DNA of 64,000 nt, from positions 538,295 to 602,294 of the forward strand of contig FJUW01000061.1 of assembly GCA_900074885.1 (NCBI GenBank), read 5' to 3'. The translations under genes were made by a program, and so were the position numbers. This stretch comes from Rhynchosporium graminicola (lineage: Eukaryota; Ascomycota; Leotiomycetes; Helotiales; Ploettnerulaceae). This document shows positions 33,371 through 44,586 of this stretch, piece after piece. The notes beneath the pieces are model-generated. The model searched no databases. It was not told the origin of the DNA and saw only the letters and a list, made by a program, of their open reading frames with translations. Each line of letters opens with the position of its first letter. The stretch's first letter is position 1.

Positions 33371-36300
33371 ATGCCAGGTGTATACAATCGCCCCGCGACG
33401 GCGCAACTTGATGGCGATAGCCTTATGGCTCTGGAGCTTCAAGATGGCTCCGTCTATCAAGGCTACAGTTTCGGCGCCCAGGGCAAGAGTATCGCTGGTG
33501 AATTGGTCTTTCAGACTGGTATGGTGGGCTATCCCGAGAGCATCACCGACCCCTCCTACCGCGGCCAAATCCTGGTGATCACATTCCCTCTGGTCGGCAA
33601 CTATGGTGTACCTGCACGAGAAACCATGGACGAGCTTCTGAAGGATCTGCCAGCACATTTCGAGGCGTCGCAGATTCACATCGCCGGACTTGTCTGCGCC
33701 TCCTACGCCGGCGAGGACTATTCCCACTACCTCGCGACATCTTCCCTGGGTTCTTGGTTGAAGGAGGAGGGCGTGCCAGCTATCTATGGCGTTGATACGA
33801 GGGCTTTGACGAAGAGGATCAGACAGGAGGGAAGCATGCTGGGCCGACTTCTGGCAGAGAAGAAGGGCGGACACGCCAATGGGCTCACCAATGGCTCATC
33901 TACAGCCGGGAATGAGGACAACTGGAGGGGAACATTCGAGACAGTGGAATGGGTGAACCCTAATAGCCTGAACTTGGTCGCAGATGGTTAGTCGCACAAT
34001 TGCATCTCCCGCAAGCTACGGCCTGCGAGAAATCGAGTACCCTGGGCTAACATATCACCACAGTTTCGATCAAGCAGCCGAAACTATACTCCCCCGACCC
34101 ATCTACCGCTCTCAAGCATCCCTCTGGTCGACCAATACGGATATTGTGTTTGGATGTTGGTTTGAAATACAACCAGTTGAGATGTTTGCTACGCAGAGGA
34201 GTGGAAGTACTGGTCTGCCCGTGGGATTACGACTTCCCAAATCTAGCTGGAAAAGACTACGACGGTCTCTTCATATCGAACGGTCCCGGTGATCCAGCCA
34301 TGATGGCCAAGACAGTCAAGCATATCTCTACGGCAATCGCAGAGAACAGAACACCGATTTTCGGTATCTGCTTGGGACATCAATTGCTAGCAAGAGCTGC
34401 CGGAGCAAGCACCCTCAAGATGAAGTTTGGAAACCGTGGACACAACATTCCCTGCACGAATATGGTGACTGGTAAATGTCACATCACATCTCAGAACCAT
34501 GGTTTTGCGGTCGATGCAGATACTCTGCCAAATGATTGGTCTGAACTCTTCGTCAATGCGAATGATGGAAGTAACGAGGGCATCCGACATACAAGCAGAC
34601 CATACTTCAGTGTGCAATTCCATCCTGAGAGTACACCTGGACCTTGCGATACAGAATTCCTGTTCGATGTGTTCATTCAAACCGTCATTGGCTCTTTGAA
34701 AGATACACAGCTACTCCTGGAGCCAGTCCAGTTCCCCGGAGGAGATGCCGAAGAGAACGCCAGATTGAACCCAAAGGTCGATGTGAAGAAGGTCTTGGTT
34801 CTCGGAAGTGGTGGTCTGAGTATCGGTCAAGCAGGAGAATTCGATTACTCTGGAAGTCAAGCTATAAAGGCGTTGAAGGAGGAAGGAATCTACACCGTCT
34901 TGATCAACCCCAACATCGCTACAATTCAGACATCGAAGGGATTGGCAGACAAGGTCTACTTCTTGCCTGTCACTGCTGAATTCGTTCGGAAGGTTATCGT
35001 CCATGAACGACCAGATGCGATTTACGTTACTTTCGGAGGCCAAACCGCTCTGCAAGTCGGTATCCAGCTTAGAGATGAGTTCGAGGAGCTCGGTGTCAAG
35101 GTTCTCGGTACACCAATCGAAACCATCATCACAACCGAGGATCGTGAACTCTTTGCGCGAAGCATGGAATCCATTGGCGAGAAGTGCGCAAAATCTGCTT
35201 CGGCTAATACTACCGAAGAAGCCTTGCGAGCAGTGAAGGACATCGGCTTCCCAGTCATCGTACGCGCTGCATATGCCTTGGGAGGATTGGGCAGTGGATT
35301 TGCCGACAACGAGAAGGAGTTAGTCGCGCTTTGCAACAAGGCATTCGCTGCTAGTCCTCAAGTCCTGATTGAACGATCCATGAAGGGATGGAAAGAGATC
35401 GAATACGAAGTCGTTCGCGATTGCAGAGACAATTGCATTACTGTCTGTAACATGGAGAATTTCGACCCTCTTGGAATTCATACTGGAGATTCGATCGTTG
35501 TTGCTCCATCGCAGACTTTGTCGGATGAAGACTACAATATGCTGAGAACGACGGCTGTTAATGTTATTCGCCATCTCGGTGTCGTGGGTGAATGCAACAT
35601 TCAATATGCACTGAACCCTTTCTCGAAGGAGTACTGCATTATCGAGGTTAACGCGCGCTTGTCTCGCTCCTCAGCGCTTGCTTCCAAAGCCACTGGTTAT
35701 CCCTTGGCTTTCATCGCTGCAAAGCTTGGTCTCGGGATCCCACTTAATGAGATCTCCAACTCGGTCACCAAAGTCACATGCGCTTGCTTCGAGCCATCGT
35801 TGGATTACGTCGTGGTTAAGATGCCTAGATGGGATCTCAAGAAATTCACCCGTGTTTCTACGCAGCTTGGATCCTCTATGAAGAGTGTCGGTGAAGTCAT
35901 GAGTATTGGACGGACGTTCGAGGAAGCGATCCAAAAGGCTATCCGAGCAATAGACTTCCACAATCTAGGATTCAATGATACGAAGGCACTCATGTCCATT
36001 GATGATGAGCTTCAAACTCCCTCCGACCAACGTCTCTTCGCTATCGCAAACGCTATGCATGCTGGCTATACGGTCGACAAGATTTGGGAAATGACCAAAA
36101 TCGACAAGTGGTTTCTGACTCGTCTAAAGGGCTTGAACGATTTTGGAGCCAAGATGCGAGGCTACAATGCTGGAAACATCACAATGGGTCTATTGCGCCA
36201 GGCTAAGCAGTTGGGCTTTTGTGATCGTCAGCTCGCGAAATTCTGGGAGAGCAATGAGATGGCTGTCCGAAGAATGCGAACGGAGGCTGGAATTATTCCT

Positions 36301-39300
36301 GTTGTCAAACAGATCGACACTGTCGCGGCTGGTTAGAGAATCCCCTCTTGAATGTCTCAAGATATTGTTGAGGCGTTCTTCTCGACATGAATATTACTAA
36401 CTCGTGCATTTCTTAGAGTACCCCTCAGTTACCAACTACCTTTACATGACCTACAACGGTTCAGAAAACGATGTTGATTTCAACGACCACGGTGTCATGG
36501 TCCTCGGATCCGGTGTCTACAGGATCGGAAGCAGTGTCGAGTTCGATTGGTGCTCCGTCCGCGCAATCCGTACACTTCGCGCCTCCGGTCACAAGACTGT
36601 CATGGTCAACTACAACCCGGAAACAGTATCCACTGATTACGACGAAGCCGATCGCCTTTACTTTGAGAACATTAACCTCGAGACCATCCTTGATATCTAC
36701 CAGCTCGAGAGCTCAAGCGGTGTCCTGATCGCAATGGGTGGCCAAACACCCAACAACATCGCCCTCCCTCTTCACAGACTGAACGTCAAAGTCCTCGGAA
36801 CTTCACCAGAAATGATCGATACTGCTGAGAACCGATACAAGTTTTCCCGTATGCTTGATAGAATCGGCGTCGATCAGCCGACTTGGAAGGAGCTGACTTC
36901 GTTCGAGGAAGCAAAGGACTTCTGTAACAAGGTTTCATATCCAGTTCTCGTCCGCCCATCTTACGTTTTATCGGGTGCTGCTATGAACACTGTCTACTCT
37001 GAGGCAGATTTAGAGGCCTACCTGCAACAAGCTGCCGAGGTTTCGAGGGAGCATCCAGTTGTTATCACCAAGTACATCGAGAATGCCAAGGAAATTGAGT
37101 AAGTCATTTCCGGTCACTCATTATCGCATCCTGTGCCCCCAAGTCCTCGCGGGATATGATGTAGCGAAGAGTAACACTAACTTCTATTCTAGAATGGACG
37201 CCGTGGCCTTGAATGGAAAGATGGTTGGCCATTTCATCTCCGAGCATGTTGAGAATGCCGGCGTTCACTCTGGTGACGCCACTCTGATCCTACCACCTCA
37301 AGATCTTGAGCTCACTACCATTCGCCGAATCGAAGAGGCTACTCGTAAGATTGGAGATGCTTTAAACGTTACTGGACCTTTCAATATCCAGTTCATTGCC
37401 AAGGACAATGATATCAAGGTCATTGAGTGTAACGTTCGGGCTTCAAGGAGTTTTCCCTTTGTGAGCAAGGTTATGGGCGTGGATTTGATTGAAATGGCAA
37501 CTAGAGTACATCCTCACTTTCTCCTATCTTTCTTGCGCGTTTACTGACTCCCGCAGGCTATCATGGGTGTTACATTCCAGGAGTATCCTCCCACAACTTT
37601 ACCACCAAATTGTGTCGGTGTCAAAGTCCCCCAATTCAGTTTCTCGCGTCTATCCGGTGCTGATCCCGTCCTTGGTGTCGAGATGGCCTCCACTGGTGAA
37701 GTCGCATGCTTTGGTGTTGATAAATACGAGGCTTACATCAAGGCTTTGATCTCGACTGGGTTCAAGCTGCCAAACAGAAATATCTTGCTCTCCATCGGTT
37801 CATACAAGGACAAGAAGGAGATGCTTCCATCAGTTGTCAATCTTCAGAAGATGGGATATAAGCTTTTTGCCACTGCCGGTACTGCCGATTTCTTGCAGGA
37901 ACACGATGTCCCAGTCCAATACCTCGAGATCCTTGGTGAAGATGAGGATGATCAAAAGTCAGAGTACTCTTTGACTCAGCATCTTGCAAACAACATGATC
38001 GATTTGTACATCAATCTTCCTTCCAGCAACCGCTACAGACGTCCTGCCAACTACATGAGTAAGGGATACAGAACGAGACGAATGGCTGTCGACTACCAAA
38101 CTCCCCTCGTCACCAATGTCAAGAACGCTAAGATTCTCATCGAGGCAATTGCTCGACATTTTGACATGGAGATCAGCTCCATCGATGCCCAGACCAGTCA
38201 CCGGACTATCGTCCTCCCTGGTCTGATCAACATCGCAGCTTTCGTACCCGGAATCGCGACTCGTGGTAGTCACGATTTTCAAACTGTGACCCGTGCTTCT
38301 ATCGCTGCTGGCTTCACTATGATCCGAATCATGCCTCTTGGTCTTGAAGGATCTGTCACCGACGCTCGTGCTTTGAAGACTGCGCAGCTGAACAGCAAGC
38401 GTGGAGCCGGTTGTGATTACAACTTCTCCGTTGCAGCCACGTCCGAGAACGCGGACCAGATCAGCCAGGTGACGGGTGAAGTTGGGTCTTTGTTCATCCC
38501 ATTCAATCATCTTTCGGATAATATCAGCAAAGTCGCAGCCATGACCGCCCATTTCGAGACATGGCCTAGCTTCAAGCCTATCATTACTGATGCCAAGATG
38601 ACTGACTTGGCTTCTATTCTTCTTCTCGCCAGTCTGCACAGCCGAAAGATCCACGTTACAAGCGTTACCACCAAGGACGATATCAAGTTGATCGCCTTGT
38701 CGAAGGAGAAGGGATTGAAGGTCACTTGTGATGTCTCAGTCTACTCGCTATTCCTCTCCCAAGCCGACTTCCCTCAAGCCAAGTTCCTGCCCACAGCTGA
38801 AGACCAAAAGGCTCTCTGGAAACACATCAGCATCATCGATGTGTTCTCCATTGGCAGTCTCCCATACCAACTTGCACATGCTGCTCAACGGACAGCAAAT
38901 GCTGCCATTGGTATCGCAGATACTATTCCTCTCCTGTTCAGCGCTGTTGCCGATGGTAGATTGACAGTGGACGACATCAAGGAACGTCTTCACGACAATC
39001 CAAAGGAGATCTTCGAGCTCCACGAGCAGATTGGAGCCTCTGTTGAGGTCGAGATTGACCGTGCGTACACCATTGCAGAGAGTTCCGTGTGGTCTCCATT
39101 CGTTGGGAGGTCTGTTCGCGGCTCGGTACAACGAGTCATCTTCCAAGAGAAAACAGCTTGCCTTGATGGTGAGCCTTGTCACGATGGTGTCGATGGTAAG
39201 GACATGTCTTCTCACTTGATCGACGCACATCTGGTTGTTCCTCCTTCGCCACTGGTGAAGGCTGTTGGCTCTCCTTTGGTTGGACCCAGACCAGACAGCT

Positions 39301-40427
39301 CTCTCGGACGAGACGGGCGAACATCTTCCATGGTCGGTGCCCCAGCTATGCGTGCTGCCAACAGAGCACGATTCCTTGACGGTGCATCTGCTCATAGTCA
39401 ATCACCACCAAAGGGAGGATCTGCCATCTCAGAAGACTTTGGACCGACTCTCTACCCTCAGCCCACCATCTCACCGTCGCTTCAATCTCTCCTTGGCCAA
39501 TCGCCATTTAAGAATCAGCATGTTTTGTCTGTCAACCAATTCTCTCGCCAGGACTTACATCTGCTCTTCACCGTTGCGCAGGAGATGCGTCTTGGTGTAC
39601 AGCGCGAAGGCGTCCTCTCAATTCTGAAAGGACGTGTTCTGATGACCATGTTCTATGAACCATCAACTCGCACATCAGCCTCCTTCGATGCTGCTATGCA
39701 AAGACTCGGTGGGCGAACAGTCGCTATTACCACCTCCCACTCCTCGACCGTCAAGGGCGAATCCCTCGCCGACAGCGTCCGAACCCTCGGCTGCTACGGA
39801 GATGCGATCGTTCTCCGTCACCCAGAAGAAAGCTCCGCTGCCACCGCCGCGAAATTTTCACCCGTTCCTATCATCAATGGTGGCAATGGTTCTAAGGAAC
39901 ATCCTACCCAGGCATTCCTTGACTTGTTTACGATCCGTGAGGAACTCGGTACCGTCACAGGTCTCACCATCACATTCACTGGCGATCTGAAGTTTGGACG
40001 CACAGTGCATTCCCTCGTCAAGCTTCTCCAACACTACGACGTCAACATCCAACTCGTCTCTCCCAAAGCGCTCGCCATCCCTGCCGAGATCAGGGATCTC
40101 ATCAACCGCAAGCCTGGACAACTTATCGTCGAGAGTGCGGAACTGAGTCCAGAGATCATCGCCCGCTCTGACGTCCTCTACTGTACCCGTGTGCAGAAAG
40201 AGAGATTCGAGGATCTGAGCGAGTACGAGAAGCTGAAAGATAGCTTCATCGTCGATAATAAGACGTTGAAAGAGGCTAAGAGTACGATGATCGTCATGCA
40301 TCCACTGCCGAGGAACAATGAGATCGGCGAGGAGGTCGACTTTGATGGGCGGGCGGCGTATTTCAGACAAATGAGATACGGGCTGTATACGAGGATGGCG
40401 TTATTGGCGTTGGTCATGGCTCCTTAG
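33371..40427 (+). CDS. pyrABCN: Multifunctional carbamoyl-phosphate synthase / aspartate carbamoyltransferase
   Basis: Catalyses the first two steps of UMP synthesis in the cytosol (glutamine + bicarbonate + ATP to carbamoyl phosphate, then carbamoyl aspartate); the yeast name is URA2. Five exons: 33371-33986, 34064-36331, 36417-37098, 37193-37505 and 37557-40427, giving 2249 residues, the usual length. Order: glutaminase (catalytic Cys308 in GICLGHQLL, later SVQFHPE), first CPSase half from about 441 ([20 protein letters not shown]), second half from about 987 ([19 protein letters not shown]), MGS-like regulatory domain about 1368, dihydroorotase-like domain about 1509, and ATCase about 1939-2249 ([26 protein letters not shown]). 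The dihydroorotase-like domain lacks the metal-binding HxH ([11 protein letters not shown] instead), as known for fungal Ura2, so a separate URA4-type enzyme is needed. Feedback by UTP is known for the family. Confidence 0.97.
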
Positions 40428-41228
40428 ATGTTGGGTAAAAAACGAGGAGGGAATACACAAGAGATCGGAGAATGAAGCAGGATTTGGAGAGAGGAGTAAA
40501 TATAGATTGCATGGATTGAGATTCGGTATCTCGCATCGGCGTTTTCAGGACTATCTTTAACTGTTTGTTACTCGGATTATTACATTTACACAGGCGACGC
40601 GATTGTGGGGCTAGGAAAAAGTTACATGTCATGAGATCGGATTGCATAGAATGTCAACGTTTAACTATCATAATCAATCGATACTTCTTGAGATCTTCCT
40701 CGGTTGCCTTTTTGTGTTGCTTACTTGCTCCCTTCCTGCTTGTGGGATGATCGTGAGATGCGTATTGATGTTGACTTCGTGATGTAGGGGGGCAGGGAAC
40801 CAGTGATGCCCATGGGACAGAATATCTACTATCAAAGGAAGGAACCTTAAGCTTCGAAGGTCTGGATCTCTAGACCGCTTCCTGTTTAATCAATTGGATC
40901 TCAAATACTCCATTATTTCTTTCCATCCTATGAAAATCCTGAAACAAGGATAAAAGATTACAGGTTCTTTTCTCGCACGGTCTCATTTAGATGTACTTAG
41001 GTTGCACGAAGTAGAGTAAGTAGCTCACTCTAGAGACGCTTCGGCGGAGTTGTGGAGGAAGAAGTATGGGGTATGAATGAATGGAGTGCTGAGAGGCGCT
41101 CTCGTTTGTCTCACTGATGAAGTTTTGGCTTTCTATGGGATTTGAGGTTTTTCGGGGGTTTGGTAGGTATGCGAAGGTGGGTGGAGTGGTTGTGGTTGCG
41201 GTTGTGGGTGTTTGATGATGGACTGATA

Positions 41229-41254
41229 GGGGCAGGAGAGGGGGGGGTGTGGGG
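41229..41254 (+). other. Potential G-quadruplex tract
   Basis: Four G-runs within 26 bases: GGGG, a 7-base spacer, eight G, TGT and GGGG. This fits the usual four-run rule for quadruplex folding on the + strand. No gene is directly adjacent. Confidence 0.6.
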
Positions 41255-43203
41255 AGATGAAGGGATTCTGGGAGTTGAGATTTTTGGTTGCTGATTAGGG
41301 TTATGAGAAGGTATAAGGTCAGTCAAGCAGAGAATCGGGTCTTGAACCCTGATGCACTGCAGCGTGATGTGATCACTAGATCTTCTTTCCGAAGCCTCAC
41401 TAACATACATAGTACATGATCTTAGTATCAGATTTCTGGTTCTTCCAGTTTAGGAAAAGATACGTGTTTGAGTTGCCTTTGGTCTTGTGCTCGGTATAAT
41501 CAGTACATCAGCATCCCCCTAATAATTCTTCGAGCTGGTGTTGTTCGTATGTTCAGGAGAGCTGACTCTATCGTTGGGATCAGCAGGTTTATTCTCCGTG
41601 GCCTGAACGGTAATGGCAGTGTTTTCTCAGAAGCGAGGGTGAGAGGGTGTTAGTGTGAGGCTGTTGGTAGGGTGGAGGAAAGAGATATTGAATTTGGTAA
41701 AGAGGCGAGAATGTCAAGGAAGAGAAAGAAGGAGGTGTATTGGATCAAGTTCGATTGGTACAGAGACGAGGGTCGCGTAGTTGGTCTTTAGCTGCAAGAT
41801 TGTTCAATGTCATTATTACCGGTATCTTGTGACCGGGTGAGGAGTGAGTGGGCTTTGCACAGTAGGGTTTCAGGTCAGCAACAGAGTAGATAAACGTACT
41901 TGCGAGGAGCGTGGTGGCTTAGTGAATGTATATCTTGGATGAACCAGGAAGAGCCTTCCGAGGGGGTATCGTACTGTGAACAGCCACTATTCAGTATTAA
42001 GTCTATGATTCTTACATATCCAAATAAAGAGGGGTTTTATGGATATTTCCCAACGGAGCATCGAGAGTAAAATGGAGCCCCGGCGTGCCGAAACCACGCA
42101 TAGGTATATGCAGCTATATGAAACAAGCGTAAATCCTTGATAGCTGAATGCCTACGCTCGTATCTTGACCGGGCACATATATCTTGTATAAAAACCAATG
42201 GCTGCATTTGGGGAGAGTCTTGATGCTAACGAGACATCTGCTGTTCATTTTTCAGTACCAACAGGTATACATGGACCGGTAGCTGGTTGTGGAGAGATCT
42301 TTTGCCTCCCAAATGTCTAGTACTACCCGTAAACCTCTTCACTTAGAATAAGTACGCTCATCTCTAAAGGAGCAAATTCATAGCTGAAGAAAGGTCTTGG
42401 TATTATTGTGTGAATAGCGGCACCTTCTATACAATTTCGATTCTCATGATGGCTATGCATGTCGCATGAGTCGAGTTGAGTATGTAAGAGTCGCAGATAA
42501 AGTTTTTAGCAGAAATCACCTGCAAGTCCGCTACGGCCGGCGTGAATGACCGATGAAGTGAACCATAGCTTCTTCTCTTGCGTGACATTGACATATGATG
42601 TGCAGAAAATGCAAAGAAGTTCAGACAGAGTTTTGCTTTGTACCCTCAAGGTTGTCAATATTTGAATCCGACCCACCAAGGTGCGAACTTCACTTATTTC
42701 TACCGGGAAGAAACTTACGTAGTCTTCAATTTATCCGCGATTTGATTCAAAAGTCCAACGGTAGCGAGAACTAATAGCTGTGCGACTGTCAATACTGGCC
42801 AACAGAAAAATCGACAATACCACCCAAGAGTTGTACTCTGTACTGCATGACTTCTATGCTTGCTTTTTATTGTCCAACGTGGACTCGATGTTAACTATTC
42901 TCCCTCTTGCAATTGGTTCAACTTGTCGAGTCTGTGGCTCCGGAAAGGCGTTGTAGATGGCCCCCAACAAGCAGATTGCTAGACGATATTATGAACGAAT
43001 TTGACTGAGAGTATTCAATAGACAGACGACGACTGTACCAGTTTGTAGTTACGGAGATGTCTTGTTTGATAGTGAAGGAGAGGATAGAAAGAGTAGGATC
43101 TCGCGCCTGCCATTGAAGAATGATGGACAACCAAGAACCACGGCTACGTCGGGCGAGTTTCGAAAGTCAAGAGTGTCAGAGAAAGTAGATCTCATTGTGA
43201 CAA

Positions 43204-43404
43204 TGACTTTCACGAAAAGTACACTCCGAAGTTGTTTTTGGGTTTGGAAGTAAAGCAAGAACCGAGGATGCGACTTCCGCTCGAGCAAGAGCCAGGAAAC
43301 AGAACTTATGACTTTCACGAAAACTACAATCGGAAATTGTTTACTTAGGCCTGGAAGTAAAGCAAGGACCGAGCGGAAGTTTCGAGGGAAGGGAACAGAA
43401 CTCA
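43204..43404. repeat. Imperfect tandem duplication, 105-bp unit
   Basis: TGACTTTCACGAAAA starts both units (43204 and 43309). GGAAGTAAAGCAAGRACCGAG and the GGAAACAGAACTYATG/GGGAACAGAACTCATGA ends recur in order. Confidence 0.8.
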
Positions 43405-44586
43405 TGATAAGAAAGACGGCTAAATGATTCTCCTATTGTGCTGAAACTAGGAGACGAATCGGCTTTCAAGTATCTATAGCCTCCCAGGGATCGGTATGTT
43501 TGCTAGAAAGAACGAAAACACGATTTCCTTGAGGTTGCCTGCTTTAGTTAAGCAGCGAGAAGAAGTAGGTATGTTCTTATTGCAACTCAACTAAGCTAGT
43601 TTCCCATGATTCGTTTGTCTGATAGTAGCAGAGTGAGGCATCATTTAGTCCGTGGTGCACAACCCGAGGAACATCCTACTCTTCACCCCGAGAGATAACT
43701 ATGGTTCTAGTATCACAGGCGTCACGAGGATTTGAATGACTTTTGCTTTTTGTTTACTCTCGTAGCGAGAGCTCGTCCTACTGAAACCAGCCGAGGTGAG
43801 AAGTGCCCGAGCAAGATCCCGCGTCCGACGAGATGTGAGGTGTCAACTCCATCTCTATTTACGATTGCCTCCTCGTGCGACTCGTGCGAGAGACATCGGC
43901 CAGCCTTCTAATCATATCACAAAATTAACATATTCCCAAATGACACTCAAGCTTGTCATCCAATAATCTTTATCAATCTTATCTTATGATGTTGGCGGTG
44001 AGCGATTCCGAGTCCACGACTAAATTTGATTGGTTTCCGAAGCTTCAAGTCCGGCATGTGATTGCTGCACTCCGCAATGAAGGGGCTGCATCCTGCATAG
44101 GTACAGTACTCTTTACTTTCCGTGTCGTGTCCCTCGCATAAGTGAGCATCATCATGTGCTAGCTAGTCTCTGGTGCCTACAGTACGATAACTGCGATAAG
44201 CTGCAAAGGAATCTGGCCTGAGCCTGTGATGATGAAGCTATTCACACTTCTCTTCCATTCCTCTCATTTCCTTTCTCAGTGGTGTGAAGCGGATTGTCTT
44301 TGCTGGTCTGGGCAATGCCGAGGATGACCCTGATCCGGAACCCTATTACTGGACTATGAATAGTAAGTACAGTGCCCATAATTAATTCCCGGGTTAATCC
44401 TCGTTTTATTTACTTCCACCCACTCTTGTGCATTCACCGCGATGTATGCTGTTTTCTCTCAACATCACCGTATCGCTAGGTAGATACTTGGGTGCTCGCA
44501 GGCAGGAAGACCGGGTAATTTGAGTAGGTACCTAGGTACGGATCGTAGGTAGAGGAAGGAAGGTTCGACCCACGCTTCTTGCGAAT

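Larger units (their letters stand above)
40428..44586. other. Long intergenic region, no firm gene
   Basis: 4.2 kb. A low-complexity Pro/Ser/His ORF (41111-41410, -) covers a G-rich tract and looks spurious. An exon-like segment at about 44278-44359 is discussed under findings. A 105-bp tandem duplication is at 43204-43404. A palindrome GTACCTAGGTAC (44528-44539) and further TAGGTA motifs precede the channel gene and may belong to its promoter or leader. Confidence 0.4.

Noticed and set aside
37959..38654. 231-residue ORF antisense to the pyrimidine gene
   Set aside because: Shadow of a strongly coding + strand exon; the dihydroorotase-like and CPSase motifs are all on the + strand.
41111..41410. 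Pro/Ser/His-rich ORF on the - strand
   Set aside because: It is the translation of a G-rich low-complexity tract, with no other support.
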